From assembly GCF_026151205.1 (NCBI RefSeq), contig NC_087072.1:21356103-21420102 (forward strand): a stretch of DNA of 64,000 bases, written 5' to 3'. This DNA is from Bolinopsis microptera (Eukaryota; Ctenophora; Tentaculata; Lobata; Bolinopsidae). Positions 1 to 10,834 of the stretch are shown here, in pieces. The stretch's first letter is position 1, and the number at the start of each line of letters is the position of its first letter. The notes under the pieces are model-generated. The model saw nothing but the letters and a program-made list of their open reading frames with translations, did no database searches and had not been told where the DNA came from. The position numbers and the translations under genes were made by a program.

Positions 1-271
1 TCCGCTGACCCTGCTGTGCATGGGGGCGCTGTCTTGGGGGGGCGCCAAATCGTCGTTTGAATGTGGGACAATTTCGAAAACTTAACTAAAGTACTATTAA
101 AACTGCGCGTTTTGCTCTAGATACACACTTTTTTAGAGATTTTACCGGCGTATCCTCTAAAATCACCTAATTTGTTCAATTTTAGGGAGGGGCACCAAAA
201 GGGGAGGGGGCGCCAACAGGGGGGCGCCTTTTCGGCGGGGGGGGGGGCCAACAGGCAACGTTACGCCACTG
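1..271. mobile_element. Terminus of a G-rich DNA transposon
   Basis: The stretch ends at 260-271 with the complement of cagtggcgtaac, preceded by several ggggcgcc-type G-rich blocks. A start of this kind followed by C/G-rich repeats is typical of non-autonomous DNA element ends in many invertebrates. The same 12-mer recurs at 59626. The other end lies outside the window, so family and length cannot be set. No protein is visible. Confidence 0.4.
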
Positions 272-1624
272 TAAGTTATCGCCACGATTGGGTGGATTGA
301 TTCCCAGAATATTTATCAGCATGCGGCACTAATAATATGAAGTTCATTATCGAATTTAAAATAGGCCATGAACACCAGCTAGGTAACAGACCTTCATTAC
401 CCGATCTGTACCACATAACAGCAGATGCAGAGCTTGGGTGTACACAACTTCCTTCTCCGCATCTCCATGACCACACCAAAGCGAGTGTTCCAAAGAGAGC
501 AACCTTCTGGCTTCGTGGGAACTTTATCTCTTTTGCTAAGGAGGGTAGCAGCAAGTTCCTTTGTCCCCTCAGAGGTTCGGCTCATCATTAACTCCTCTTC
601 CGATTCCCCCATGTACTGTGCATAAACGGGGGGGATTATGCAGTCAGTATCGTGCGTGACGTTGGGGGGGGGGGGGGGGTGGCGTGGGTCAATATTTTCT
701 TCCAAAACACAGTTAGTATGCTGCTCATTTCCCAGAAAAACAGTTAGTACATGGTGCTGAGGGAGTGTCCAACTCCAAAAAAACCCATTTTACCTCAAAT
801 TTCAATTTTGGGAATGGGTTTTGAAGTTTTTTGAGTTTTGTTGGGTTAAAAACATATTTCTTTCTATCTAATTCGACTATATTGAAAACAAAACCCCTAC
901 TTATTAGTGGGTATAGTTTGCCCATATCCCAATGTTTAATGAGCTATTTAAAGCAATTTATGGGTTGGCATCTTATTTTATATACCAAGACACAGTTAGT
1001 ACCGTGATTTACAAAGCCTCCAAGTTGTGGAATACCATACATGAACGGATTCTAAATGAGAATGGGGAAATCCTCACTACTTCTGTATCTTTGGTTAAAT
1101 TACGCTGTAAAACTATCATCCTAGGATCCCAATTCCCAATCCATCAACGATAATAATACCTGGACTTACCACAACTTTCACATCGCCCATCACTCAGTCA
1201 CAGACCAAACCAGTTCATCACTCACTCACCAAATTGCCGACCCAATATCTATTGAAGTGGCGAAGATTTTCTAGACAAATGACATATTAATATTATTGCT
1301 GCAGCAGATACAAATACCAACATTATTATATTCCCAACCGTTTGAACCATTAAATTAACTAGGAAATTCAATCCTAAACTTAACTTTTACTGTTTAAACT
1401 GATATGATGACATTAACTTAACTTTTTTTTTTCTTTTTTTTAAACATACTTCTTCTTAGTGTGGTGACCTGGGGTCCATAAATATAACAATACAAGCTGA
1501 TAAACGAAAAAGAACAACTGGGGTAGGTAGGTAGCCCTGGTGCTTCTATTGCTTCGTTGCTGTCAGCCGACACTTAATATAGATTTCCTGAACTTCTTTG
1601 ATGCTGGACTAAAACTTTCCTACC
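272..1624. other. No gene seen; G tract and T-rich tract
   Basis: I see no supportable gene here. Open frames on the minus strand between 276 and 705 are short, mutually shifted and resemble nothing I know. A run of about 18 G lies near 662-680 and a T-rich tract at about 1424-1441. The rest is AT-rich single-copy-looking sequence. Confidence 0.5.
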
Positions 1625-1902
1625 TCAGCTTCATTATCACTCATCTCAATGTAGTGTGGGCCGCCATTTCACTAGTATAAATATCCAGCCAGTTGTGTTC
1701 TTTGAAGGGATTACGAAGTAAAGCAGACAATTTTCTCTTCTCTGGTGTAAATTCTTTGCAGAGTCACAAAATGTTGATCAATGGCTGTGACCAAATCTGT
1801 AAGTGTGGATGTTTGAAGTGATGGAGCTGACATGTTTAAAATGACTTTGTAAGAGTCCATTTTATTCAGTCGGTGAATGATCATTGCTAAATGAGAGTTC
1901 AT
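1625..1902 (-). pseudogene. Possible decayed coding fragment, unknown
   Basis: On the minus strand an ATG at 1902 opens a 63-codon frame. If one base is shifted near 1722, it continues through a protein-like tail (containing LLRNPFKEHNWLDIY) to a stop near 1629. The composition looks protein-like on both sides of the shift, suggesting a decayed exon or retrocopy. I do not recognise the family. It lies just outside the 3' target-duplication of the neighbouring LINE, so it predates or is unrelated to that insertion. Confidence 0.2.
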
Positions 1903-1934
1903 GTTTTAAGTGTTTATATTGGTACAATAAATGA

Positions 1935-1950
1935 AAACGTATGATGAAAA
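1935..1950. repeat. 16-bp target-site duplication, 3' side of LINE
   Basis: AAACGTATGATGAAAA occurs here and exactly again at 5460-5475. The two copies bracket the retrotransposon coding region, as expected for a target-primed insertion. Confidence 0.75.
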
Positions 1951-4900
1951 CAGAATATAATATACACATAATATAACAATTACCCTATATAAAAATTCAA
2001 TATAAATGCAATAGAAAACTACATAAAATTTATAAACACCCTTTAAGTAAGCCAGTTTAAAGAACTGGCTCCAAATTTATATCTAATTCTTCTATTTTTA
2101 CTGCACTACTACTTTTTAACCCTCTCTCTCCTCTAAGAGCTATGACTGTTGTTCTCAAAAGGTCAAATCTTACTCTCTTCCTAATAAATGTCATTGCCTC
2201 ACTATATCGTTGGCCTGATTTCCTAGAAAGTTTTTCCGCTAATTTCTTGAAGAACTTATTAGCTTCCCTTCCCATACCCCCAGTGGTTGATAGGACTATC
2301 GGTGTAAACGTCCCATGTTCCACTTCTACAATCCTTTTATTGTATAAATTCTTTTTCTGTCTCTCGTGGCTATTGTACATAGTGGTTGGAGATCCTAGAG
2401 CCTTATTGGAAGGAGCTTGAGCATGAAATACTCTTACATCTAAAAATGCCCTTTCCAATGGGTTCCATACACTCCTAGCACTAACATCTAATCTAGCTCC
2501 ATCTGCTTTGTTGGCCCCTGCAGGAAGTTCTCTCCCGTTGACAGGAATGAGGAGAGGTTCAGTGGTAACATCTTTACAGCCAGCAGTTTCTAAAAGCTCT
2601 GCTATCACATCCCTCAATGAGTTGTGGCGAAGAGATACATATGACATATCCACCCCTTTTGCATATTAATGAGTGGTTAATTGAGTTGTCACCTCCACAT
2701 ACACATTTTCTTGCAGCATCTTTTATCCCAAAGTTGTACCTTAGGGCTAGGGCATCATTGAATTCTTGCTTGTTGAGACAGAATCCGAATGATTTGAGCG
2801 GGAGTGACGAAAGCCAGGAACTTGCCCCTTTCTCTGATGTAAGATCTAATTGCAATTTCTGGGATTCATTCAGGTCATTTGTAACCTCTTCTTTTCTCTC
2901 CTTGAAAAACTCTTCCCTTGATTTTCGGATTTCAGTCTTGATCTCTTCTAGTTTTTCCTGATCATCAAAAAAATCTTGGTGCTGGTTGTATATTGCTTCT
3001 GTAAGATCTAATGTTACTTTGCAGGAATACTCGTACTCTAGATCAGACATCAAACTGAGATCGTATATATACCAAGACCCCCTTCATTGACTGGTAATGC
3101 AAAGAGTTTTCTACTGGTTTGGTCGGTTCCAAACGACCTGTCCAATATTGCTGGTATAAAGGATTCTTGAATTTTGTATTCTAGTCTCCTGAGGTGTTGA
3201 CTGATACCAGGTGTTGTTCGACATACATAATTCCATCTTTTAGATAGCCCATAGTTGAACGCAGAATAAGCTGCCTGAGGTTCCCTCTTGGCAATATCTG
3301 CCAGATCTTCGATATCGTTAATCCATTCATCAACTTTACTATCTAAAAACGTTTTTGTCCCCTCCTCAGTTCCAATGAATGATCCAAGATATCTGTGTCC
3401 AACCCCTGATATTTGTAAATCTGGAAACATTTTTTCTGCTTTTTCTTTACAGTGTGGTTTAACAATGAGCCATGTTTTGGCTGGCTTGGGAGAATAGCCA
3501 AACAGTGGCCCGGTTTCATTAAGTTTTTCCCACCATCTCAGAACCTCTTCTAGTTTTCCCCCTCCAGCTGCATCGTCTGCATACCATACCTGTTTCACTT
3601 TGCTTGTATCAGAAGTTGATTGTGCAACAGTTTGAACTAGAGGCATAAGGGAGCAAGAGTATTTTCCCATTGCACAATTATCTCCCTGGGTTACCCCTTC
3701 TTCACTTAGCAGTTCCTTGTCTGAGTTGGAGATAGAGAGTCTTGCTGGATTCCTGTATGTGTTTATGAGGTAAGTAGCAATCTCTGGGCAGATAAATTGT
3801 ATGTTGTGTAGGGCTGCGGTTCGGTTAAGTCTGTTGAATGCATTATCTGCATCTACTAAGATAATTGCTTCAGTTTCATCATCATTGAATATTCTCCTTA
3901 GGCCATGAACAGCAGCCTCTACTCCACCTGATAGCCCAGCGCATACTTGGATGGGAGCCGTTGCTCCAACCATATCAGATTGAAGGACTCTTGATATTGC
4001 TTTGCCAATAATGCGTCTTAGCACCTCCCCTATCCCCACAGGTCTCACTCCAGGTTTCTTATCAAGGGGTATTAATCGGCAAGCTGTGTAAGCTTCCAAA
4101 TGCTCTGGGATAACATGTTTGGTGCACAGTTTCCTGGCCATAGCTGCAATGTTCTCTGCCAACTGTTTTGATTTTGAGGAGAACTGTTTTGAGCAAAGAA
4201 TACGCTTCCAGCCATCTGCATCGAGACCCGATGGTCCAGCAGAACCACTCATTTTCCTGGCACACAACTCAATCAGATCTCCATCGATGTTTTCATAGAT
4301 GACATCCTCAACATTTTGCTTCGCACCAAGAAGTAAGGAACCCTTTCCCGCTGGTGTTGGAGGTGGATGTTTGTCTTTAAGAGTTTTCATTACGTCGGGG
4401 GTCACATCTAAGACTGATGTTGCCTGAGATCCTATCCATCTCATAGCATTTGATACTTTCCCTTGAAGCATTAGTCTGACAAATACTTTTTCTTTGTTCT
4501 CTTCTGTCTTCTTTCCCTTAGTGAGTCTCTTCTGAATTTCTATTCCTTCCCTAAGAAGTGATTGTAGGTCCCCATCTGTCCACCATTTCAGTCTCTTCTC
4601 CAAGTACTCAACATGCTTCTTTGTTTTAGATTTCTTTGATGGCTTTTGCAATAGAAGTGGGGGCATAACCATGAGCAACTTTATAGCAACTTCTTCCATT
4701 CCTGTACCATTGATGTAGTATCCTACAATCTTTGACATCTCTTCAATTAAACGTTTTCCCGACTTCCCAGATGGAATTTTAAAGAGATTTATTTTCCACT
4801 TGATTGTCTCCGAATAGGCATCATTTACAGCCTTTATTATATCATCTCCCTTCAACGAATTACCCCAACGACAGTTTTCGATGTTACTAGTAGGTGTTGC

Positions 4901-5459
4901 TGGAGTTGGAATAGATGGTTGTATACTTTCTTCGACCTGTATCCTTTCTTCGACCTGTCTCCTCAGAACTCGAATAGCTTCGGTGATGGGGTTGTCTTCG
5001 TCTTCCTCTTCGTTGCTCTTCTTCTCTTTGCTACATCTTTGACATGACCACTCAGAATCTTCATTTTCCGATAGGTCTTTAAACTCCAACTCAGACAGTC
5101 CACTACAAGCGCTATGGAACTATCGACCACACATCCCCTCACATAGAATACAGTCGTACATGACTTCCTTTGAACAATATCCACAGATATCAGCTATATT
5201 TTCAATTCGCTTTACTACTCTGGACCTAGTGTCCATTTTTCTAGTGTCCGGCATTCCAACCCAAAAACAGGTACCACTACTGTTGCCGAGTCGGTTACCA
5301 GCAGAAACTGAAGCTTACCGCTGTCAGTCCCTACTGGATACGGGTCTCCTTAACAGTAGTGGACCCAAATTCGGGATCTGATGGAGTAATCTCAACACCA
5401 GAGGATTTTACAGATTATCACACAAAATCAAGTTAAGATGATATTTTATTAGGTTCTAT
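1951..5459 (-). mobile_element. Non-LTR retrotransposon, restriction-like endonuclease type
   Basis: A 3,509-bp minus-strand unit is bounded by exact 16-bp direct repeats. It has about 205 bp of 5' leader before the first ATG at 5254, one degenerate ORF (2057-5254), and about 106 bp of AT-rich 3' tail without a poly-A run. The single ORF with the reverse transcriptase upstream of a CCHC knuckle and a PD-(D/E)XK-type endonuclease follows the layout of early-branching, RLE-bearing LINEs (the R2/R4/Dong/NeSL grade). The PHD finger at the N-terminus is an unusual addition. Identity of the flanking repeats suggests a fairly recent insertion, but the ORF already has one stop and two frameshifts. 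I cannot name the Repbase family. Confidence 0.8.
2057..5254 (-). pseudogene. PHD-RT-RLE retrotransposon polyprotein, degenerate
   Basis: Reading starts at ATG 5254. A PHD finger (C4HC3) spans codons 24-74: Cys24, 27, 35, 38, His47, Cys50, 71, 74. It is interrupted by TAG at 5120-5122 (codon 45). The reverse transcriptase follows, with motif RPVGIGEVLRRIIGK near 4010-4050, motif A LVDADNAFNRL near 3840-3860, a QGDN motif, and YADD at 3572-3583. The frame shifts near 3050 and continues at 2574-3053 with a C-x-C-x8-H-x3-C knuckle. It shifts again near 2640, where a 7-nt insertion sits, into 2057-2653. That part carries RHNSLRD, ARLDV and FLDVRVF (about 2426-2446), which I read as the catalytic core of a restriction-like endonuclease. 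RT and YADD are clear; the endonuclease assignment is by motif order and family knowledge. With three lesions the copy is unlikely to be autonomous. Confidence 0.8.
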
Positions 5460-5475
5460 AAACGTATGATGAAAA
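5460..5475. repeat. 16-bp target-site duplication, 5' side of LINE
   Basis: Exact second copy of AAACGTATGATGAAAA, adjoining the 5' leader of the LINE. Confidence 0.75.
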
Positions 5476-5912
5476 TGATATTTTAGGCGGCCTATAGGCG
5501 GCATTGAAAATCTGGTAAGATAATTGAATCAATTTTGGTCACAATCTTTGACTTTGCAGTTGGCTATTTGAAGCTGGCTTTGGACCTAGACTGACAAAAG
5601 CTGTCATAGTTCGAACTAAATGCCTTTGAGTTCAAACTTAATGCACATCCACTGAAGCTTTGGCCACCGGTAGAGGGGCCTTATCCATGTTGGAGGACTT
5701 CGCCGCTTCGACGGGCAGCGCAAACTAGCATTCTTGCTTCGCATCGACGGTCGTCGCAAAGCAACGATCTCGATGGGTTGACATCGAAGTCCTCTAATTT
5801 ATTAGACAGAGAAGAGTCAAGATTTTGTTCAAAATTCAAAACTAACGTTTGGGGACTTGATAGAATGGAGATGACAAGGTAATTTGTAAATATTTAGATT
5901 TCTTTATTTATC

Positions 5913-5995
5913 TTACCTGGGGACCTCAGGCTGTTATGTTCATAAACATAGGAATAGAGATTCGGCGGAATGACAGGCTGAGCGCCGCCCAGTAA
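5913..5995 (+). mobile_element. 83-bp mini-transposon, copy 1
   Basis: It starts TTACCTGGGG and ends GCCCAGTAA, so the ends form imperfect inverted repeats. It is flanked by the 8-bp direct repeat tatttatc at 5905-5912 and 5996-6003. The interior is shared with copies at 7640 and 8390. It is too short to code for anything and must be mobilised in trans. Confidence 0.75.
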
Positions 5996-7639
5996 TATTT
6001 ATCTCACACATAAACGGGCTGAGTTGATATGATGGATGATCTTTCAATTTTGAATTTATTCATAAATATAATATGATATGTATTAATCGTACTGTGGTAA
6101 ATAAGAATTATGATTGTAGCGCGATGCACAACTGGGTCGCGCGCGCATCAAATTATGCTTCTCGCAACCACATGCAGATCGGCGAGATGCCAAGGATTGA
6201 CATCGTAAATCAAGAATTATGATTACAGTAAAATTGAATTAAGATTAGAAGACCTTGTATCACGTTGCGACCCCCACGGTCGTTTCATATATGGTATTGG
6301 TCGTCCTGACGATACAGGGGGAGCCGCGCACTTCGTGCGCGGCGGGTCATACAACGTATGACAAAGAAGACCTGGATACAAAATAATATAAATAAACCAA
6401 ATAAAATGACTTTTTTCATTTGTAGGTTAATGATCTAACAAGCTGCGCGCTGAGTTGGACTAGTCGACAGTATAATTGATAATATTTGGAACAAATATTT
6501 TACGAGAATCACCTGTTAACATGATTTATTCTGTTTTAACACTTGATGGATGATATTCGTTTGAATTTTTCAAAGTTTATAGCGCGCGCCTTCTTTTCGA
6601 AATACTACCAGATCGAAGCAAAATGGTGTCATACGTTCAACGTTGTATGACCCGCCGCGCGGCCCCCCTGTAGCGTTATTATTACATCAAACATAAATAT
6701 TTTCTTCGTTGCACGTTGATTGTTGAAGGACGTTTATCTGTCGTCTGTCGTCGCTTAGCTTCGCACGCAATATCATATAACGCCAAACACATAAACGTAG
6801 GGGGTGCACAATAACAATAAACTTGCTTGTTGCTCGGATTTTAACATTTTTGTACCAAATTTGTCATACCTTTTTATTTTGGAAATATCAGTGAGTTTCG
6901 CCTAGGTGCCATATTTGATGTTAACAGGTGATACTCGTAAAATATCTGTTCCATATATTGGACCCGCGTCGACGAGTCCAACTCGGCGCGCGTCCTGGTA
7001 GGTTGTAAACCTACAAGGCACGCGCGGCTCACTGTCGATGGCGCACTACCTAATAAACGCATTATCATTCTTGCTTCGTTTCAAGATCGTTGCTTTGCTT
7101 TTATTTGGAAGGGTTGTATGTTGTATGTTGTATGGCATCGTCAATCAATTTTCTTCGGTAATTTAGGATTTAGTACCAACAAATACAATCGTGTTTTATG
7201 TGTTGTGCCATTCACAATGAACTTTGTCATATCATACGTTCAACGTTGTAAACCTGCCGCGCACGAGTGCACGGCTGTAATTGTGTATCGTGACCACGAT
7301 ACTCAGTGAAATTACACTCAGTGAAACGACAAGGGGGTTACGACGTGATGCAAATTGAACTTATTTCGAATTAGTTTTCGAATTAATACTTTAACAAATT
7401 TAAACGTTTTACAGTGCGGTTATCTTGTATCTGTCACCAAAGAAACATGTCCCCTGGCCTTTTATTCTATTCTGAAGAATTTCCGTTTATTATTACATCA
7501 AACATAAAATCCTTTTTCATCAACATAAACTTGACCATTGTTAATGATCTGGCCCGGCGCGCGCTACTTCGAAGAAATTTAGACGAGCAACATCCGTCAA
7601 ACATAAACGCATTATCATTCTTGCTTTGCTTCGAGATCG

Positions 7640-7719
7640 TTACTGGGCGGCGCTCAGCCTGTCATTCCGCCGAATCTTTATTATTTTTATGAACATAATA
7701 GCCTGGGGTCCTCAGGTAA
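7640..7719 (-). mobile_element. 80-bp mini-transposon, copy 2 (inverted)
   Basis: This is the reverse-oriented copy of the same element, flanked by 8-bp repeats cgagatcg at 7632-7639 and 7720-7727. It interrupts a repeat module whose uninterrupted version (ttcaagatcgttgctttgc) is seen near 7080, giving an internal empty site. Confidence 0.75.
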
Positions 7720-8389
7720 CGAGATCGTTGCTTTGGTTTACAAAGCATCGATCTGGAATGTAGAACTGTATTGTCATACGTTGCGCGGCTCCCCTGTATC
7801 GTAGAAACTCTACTTCACTATAGTGAAGCGACAGTGGGGGTCACCACGTGATACAAGAACTGTAAGGGTTGGCATCGTCAATCAACTTTATTCGGTAATT
7901 TAGAATTTAGCACCACAAATACAATTGTGTCTTGTGTGTTGTCATTCTATTCTGACGAATTTCCGTTTATTATTCAGCATCTATCTTGGAGAGCTTCGCC
8001 GTTTCGACGCGCCGCGCAAATTAGCATTCTTGCTTTGCATCGAGATGGTTGCAAAGCAACGATCTGGAAGGGTTGACATCGTCAATCAACATTTATCTGG
8101 AAGGGTTTGCATCGTCAATCAACTTGCTTCGGTAATTTAGAATTCAGTACCACGAATACAGTCGTGTCTTGTGTGTTGTGCCATGCATTCACATTGAACT
8201 CATTAACAATCAATTGATCATCGAAGAACGAAGAAAAAATGTTGTCAAAACATTAAAATTTGGGTTAAAGAAAACTAATATCTTTTTTATCAATAAACTC
8301 TGAAAATGTTAGTACATGGTAGAACATTTCACAATTTTCCTTATATTTGAAAATATTGTGCGAACTGCAATATGCAATAGCGTAGAGTG

Positions 8390-8476
8390 TTACCTGGGGA
8401 CCTCAGGCTATCATGTTCATAAAAACCGCATAGAGATTCGGCGGAATGACAGTGCAGGCTGAGCGCGGCCCAGTAA
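8390..8476 (+). mobile_element. 87-bp mini-transposon, copy 3
   Basis: Same ends and interior as copies 1 and 2, flanked by cgtagagtg at 8381-8389 and 8477-8485 (9-bp direct repeat). It carries a 4-bp insertion and a few substitutions relative to copy 1. Confidence 0.75.
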
Positions 8477-8700
8477 CGTAGAGTGCAGTTGGGTTTCAAG
8501 TTTTGTCGAGATGGCTATGTGGCCATAATCCTATTATTATTATTATTATTTATTTGACTGAAGATGTCAACCCTTCCAGATCGTTGCTCTCTAAAGCAAC
8601 GATCTAGTCAGAATGCGAAGTAAGAATGCTAGTTTGCGCGGCGCGTCGAAGCGGCGAACTCCTAGCCTCCAAATGCCAAAGTTTTATCAAATCTTTCTCC

Positions 8701-10164
8701 GATATTCAGCTTCCAGTACCTCTTGTGAAACTTGTGACCTGTGAAACTCACACTTACCTCAATGACATGATTGGTCACTGGTCAAAACTGTAAAACTTCG
8801 GTCAAGGAAACGACAAAAAGCTTTTATTTAATATGTAATATAAAACCTGATGATTTTCCGTTTATCAATGCTTTCTCCGAGATGTTGGTTCTCAATACCT
8901 TGACCATGTCTTGTACCATTCACAGTTCACTAGCATTGCCATTAATTGGAAACTGGGCAGTAATACTAATTATGTCAAAGCCGAAATCTTGGCTTGAGGA
9001 AAGTTTATATTTTGTATTTGATCATTGATAATGAGCTACCAGTGCCAGTACTGGTACTGATAGTACATTTCGGTGATTTTCATTCTTTTCAAGGATTCTC
9101 TGTTCTCCAGGATTATTACTTTCAATATCTCAGCTGTGTCCTGTACCACCATAGTAGGAAACTGAAGCAAGGGGTACAATAGTCTTCCCTCAGAAGTATA
9201 AGTTCCCTATCCTTCTCATCGAAAGGGCTAACAAACTTTTTCTTTCAAAAGAAAGGTACATATTTATAATTATTTTCGACATATAGATCTATCCATAACG
9301 TATACAATGTAATATGTATACATGTATACTATACAGGTCCTAATATATAACAACACTATCAGATACATTAATTTTTCATTCGAATTGTTTAGATTTTACA
9401 CCGTAAAACTTCCGAATTCTGATAGAATACTTGTTGACGTTTTCCGAATGTGCTTGATTTGGCAGTTAAGTAAGTGGCAGGTTCTAATTTTATGGATCAT
9501 TATTTTGGGCTTTACTTAATTTACTTAAGTTAACGATTAACCAAGATGATTCTGTATACCTGAACAAATGATATCATGTCACATAAATAAATTTGAGAGA
9601 GAATCGAATTGAAGAGAGAAGTGAAACGAACACCTTTGCTTATTTGCTATGGTTAAAAATAGCGGCAACACAATAATCGCTAGTAATTTTGGCTCGTAAT
9701 ATTATACACAATTCACAATAAATAAAAATCATTGGTAATCAGCTGAATCATCGTTCACGCGTTAACTTGCAAACAACAAGCTATAAGAGATCTGATCAAC
9801 AACAATGTTAACAATAGCTTCAAATGTGACACTATCATTTAACATCTCTATCATAAAATTCATCTTCATACCATCAATATAACCGTTATATTTGTCTACA
9901 GTTCTAATACTCTATCTCTATTCACTATAATTCACCTAAGGCCGGTAGTTTTCTCTCTAAAACTCAGTTTCAAGTCAGAGCGTTAGCTAGTAGTGGGGGA
10001 GAGTGCACCAGGAGGCCATTATCCTGTATTTTAGGAGAGCATGCGGCATGCTCTTGTAAACTCTTTCTAATGTGTTGCATGTGCTCACTTACTGCCCATT
10101 ATGATTTCCAACGGTAAAGCTAGAGGCTGAGCGGGGAATAATTATTTGCTAACATTGCTTACTC
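8701..10164. other. No gene seen
   Basis: There are no supportable coding exons. Between about 8850 and 9160 weakly similar segments recur (variants of ctccgagatnttggttctcaat and ttgtaccattcaca), suggesting decayed copies of the upstream repeat. The remainder to 10164 is AT-rich and looks unique. Confidence 0.4.
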
Positions 10165-10240
10165 CACGTGTTAATGTCAACGCACGTGACTAATGGAAAG
10201 TTAATTTATCGCACGTGTTGTATTCCTTGTATTCCACGTG
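10165..10240. promoter_or_regulatory. Cluster of four CACGTG E-boxes
   Basis: CACGTG occurs at 10165, 10183, 10212 and 10235 within 76 bp. This hexamer is the binding site of bHLH-zipper and related factors (Myc/Max, USF, TFE/MITF). Composition alone predicts about one per 9 kb. The cluster lies about 400 bp beyond the stop of the hAT-derived gene. Function is inferred from motif density only. Confidence 0.35.
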
Positions 10241-10586
10241 TGACGGATTGTATTGTTTTTTACAATTATCTAGAGGAAGGGGTGCATGCAGCGATTTACA
10301 GGCTGCCCAATTGAGTACAAGAGTTGACAACTAAGTCACTAATTATAATGATCTGAGGATGCAGGGCATCATCCCCCTACACCACCAAAAAACGGCAAAA
10401 TCAAAATACCGCCCAATATCCTGTGTATTGACAACTGGGCTACTAAATCTCTCAGTATATACATCTCTATAACAAGTCCTACTCTAGAGCTAACAGTCTG
10501 GGTATCTTCTTATCTTCTCACCCGCGCGCTACATTTCCACACTATCTTGCACATCCTCTTAGAGGTGATCTGAAGAACAGCTCACT

Positions 10587-10610
10587 GTCACGTGATCCTG
10601 ATCACGTGAC
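10587..10610. repeat. Perfect palindrome with paired E-boxes
   Basis: GTCACGTGATC and its complement GATCACGTGAC are separated by CT. Each arm holds a TCACGTGA-type E-box. It lies 26 bp past the stop codon of the hAT-derived gene, so in that transcript it could form a 10-bp hairpin with a 4-nt loop. It could equally be a double protein-binding site. Confidence 0.5.
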
Positions 10611-10635
10611 AGAGCTACTGGGTCCGTGACTCCGC

Positions 10636-10834
10636 TCACCAGAGTGACGAGTTCACGTTTAAGAAGAAGAGTCTCTCGAGCTCCTGCAGCGAGCTGCACT
10701 GCTGGAACGAGTTCACGGACACTGTCCACTCGAGGAAGACCTTGTCTACAGGAGGCGGACAGGCTGGTATAGAGCACAGGTAGTAGGCTAACTGGGCCAG
10801 ACACCGGTACGTGCCACACTTCTCTTGCCAGTAT
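10636..10834 (-). CDS. hAT-derived gene, exon 12 (dimerisation domain)
   Basis: Acceptor taccag|ATACTGG joins to give RYWQEKCGTYRCLAQLAYYL, followed by VDKVFLEW and NVNSSLW, then TGA at 10636-10638. This follows the C-terminal hAT dimerisation pattern (YP-LA-LA, S-ER-FS, N-LW) in degenerate form. Confidence 0.85.

Larger units (their letters stand above)
5490..8700. repeat. Mosaic of repeated GC-rich modules
   Basis: Several modules recur in both orientations. (a) A block from gcttcgccg...cgcgcaaa to agcaacgatct lies at about 5697, at 7988, and inverted at 8566-8670. (b) A block from gcatcgtcaatcaa through cggtaatttag to cgtgtcttgtgtgttg lies at about 7131, 7870 and 8110. (c) A block linking gtcatac...gccgcgcg, a C/G run and cacgtgat lies at about 6246-6362 (inverted), 6628, 7229 and 7772. 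Small hairpins are embedded, for example GCCGCGCAC/GTGCGCGGC at 6323-6343. No protein-coding frame convinces me. This looks like degenerate tandem or nested copies of a larger non-autonomous element. Confidence 0.6.

Noticed and set aside
276-705. Two shifted minus-strand frames that might be one decayed gene
   Set aside because: No recognisable motif, and the frame includes a poly-G tract read as Pro; support too weak to call.
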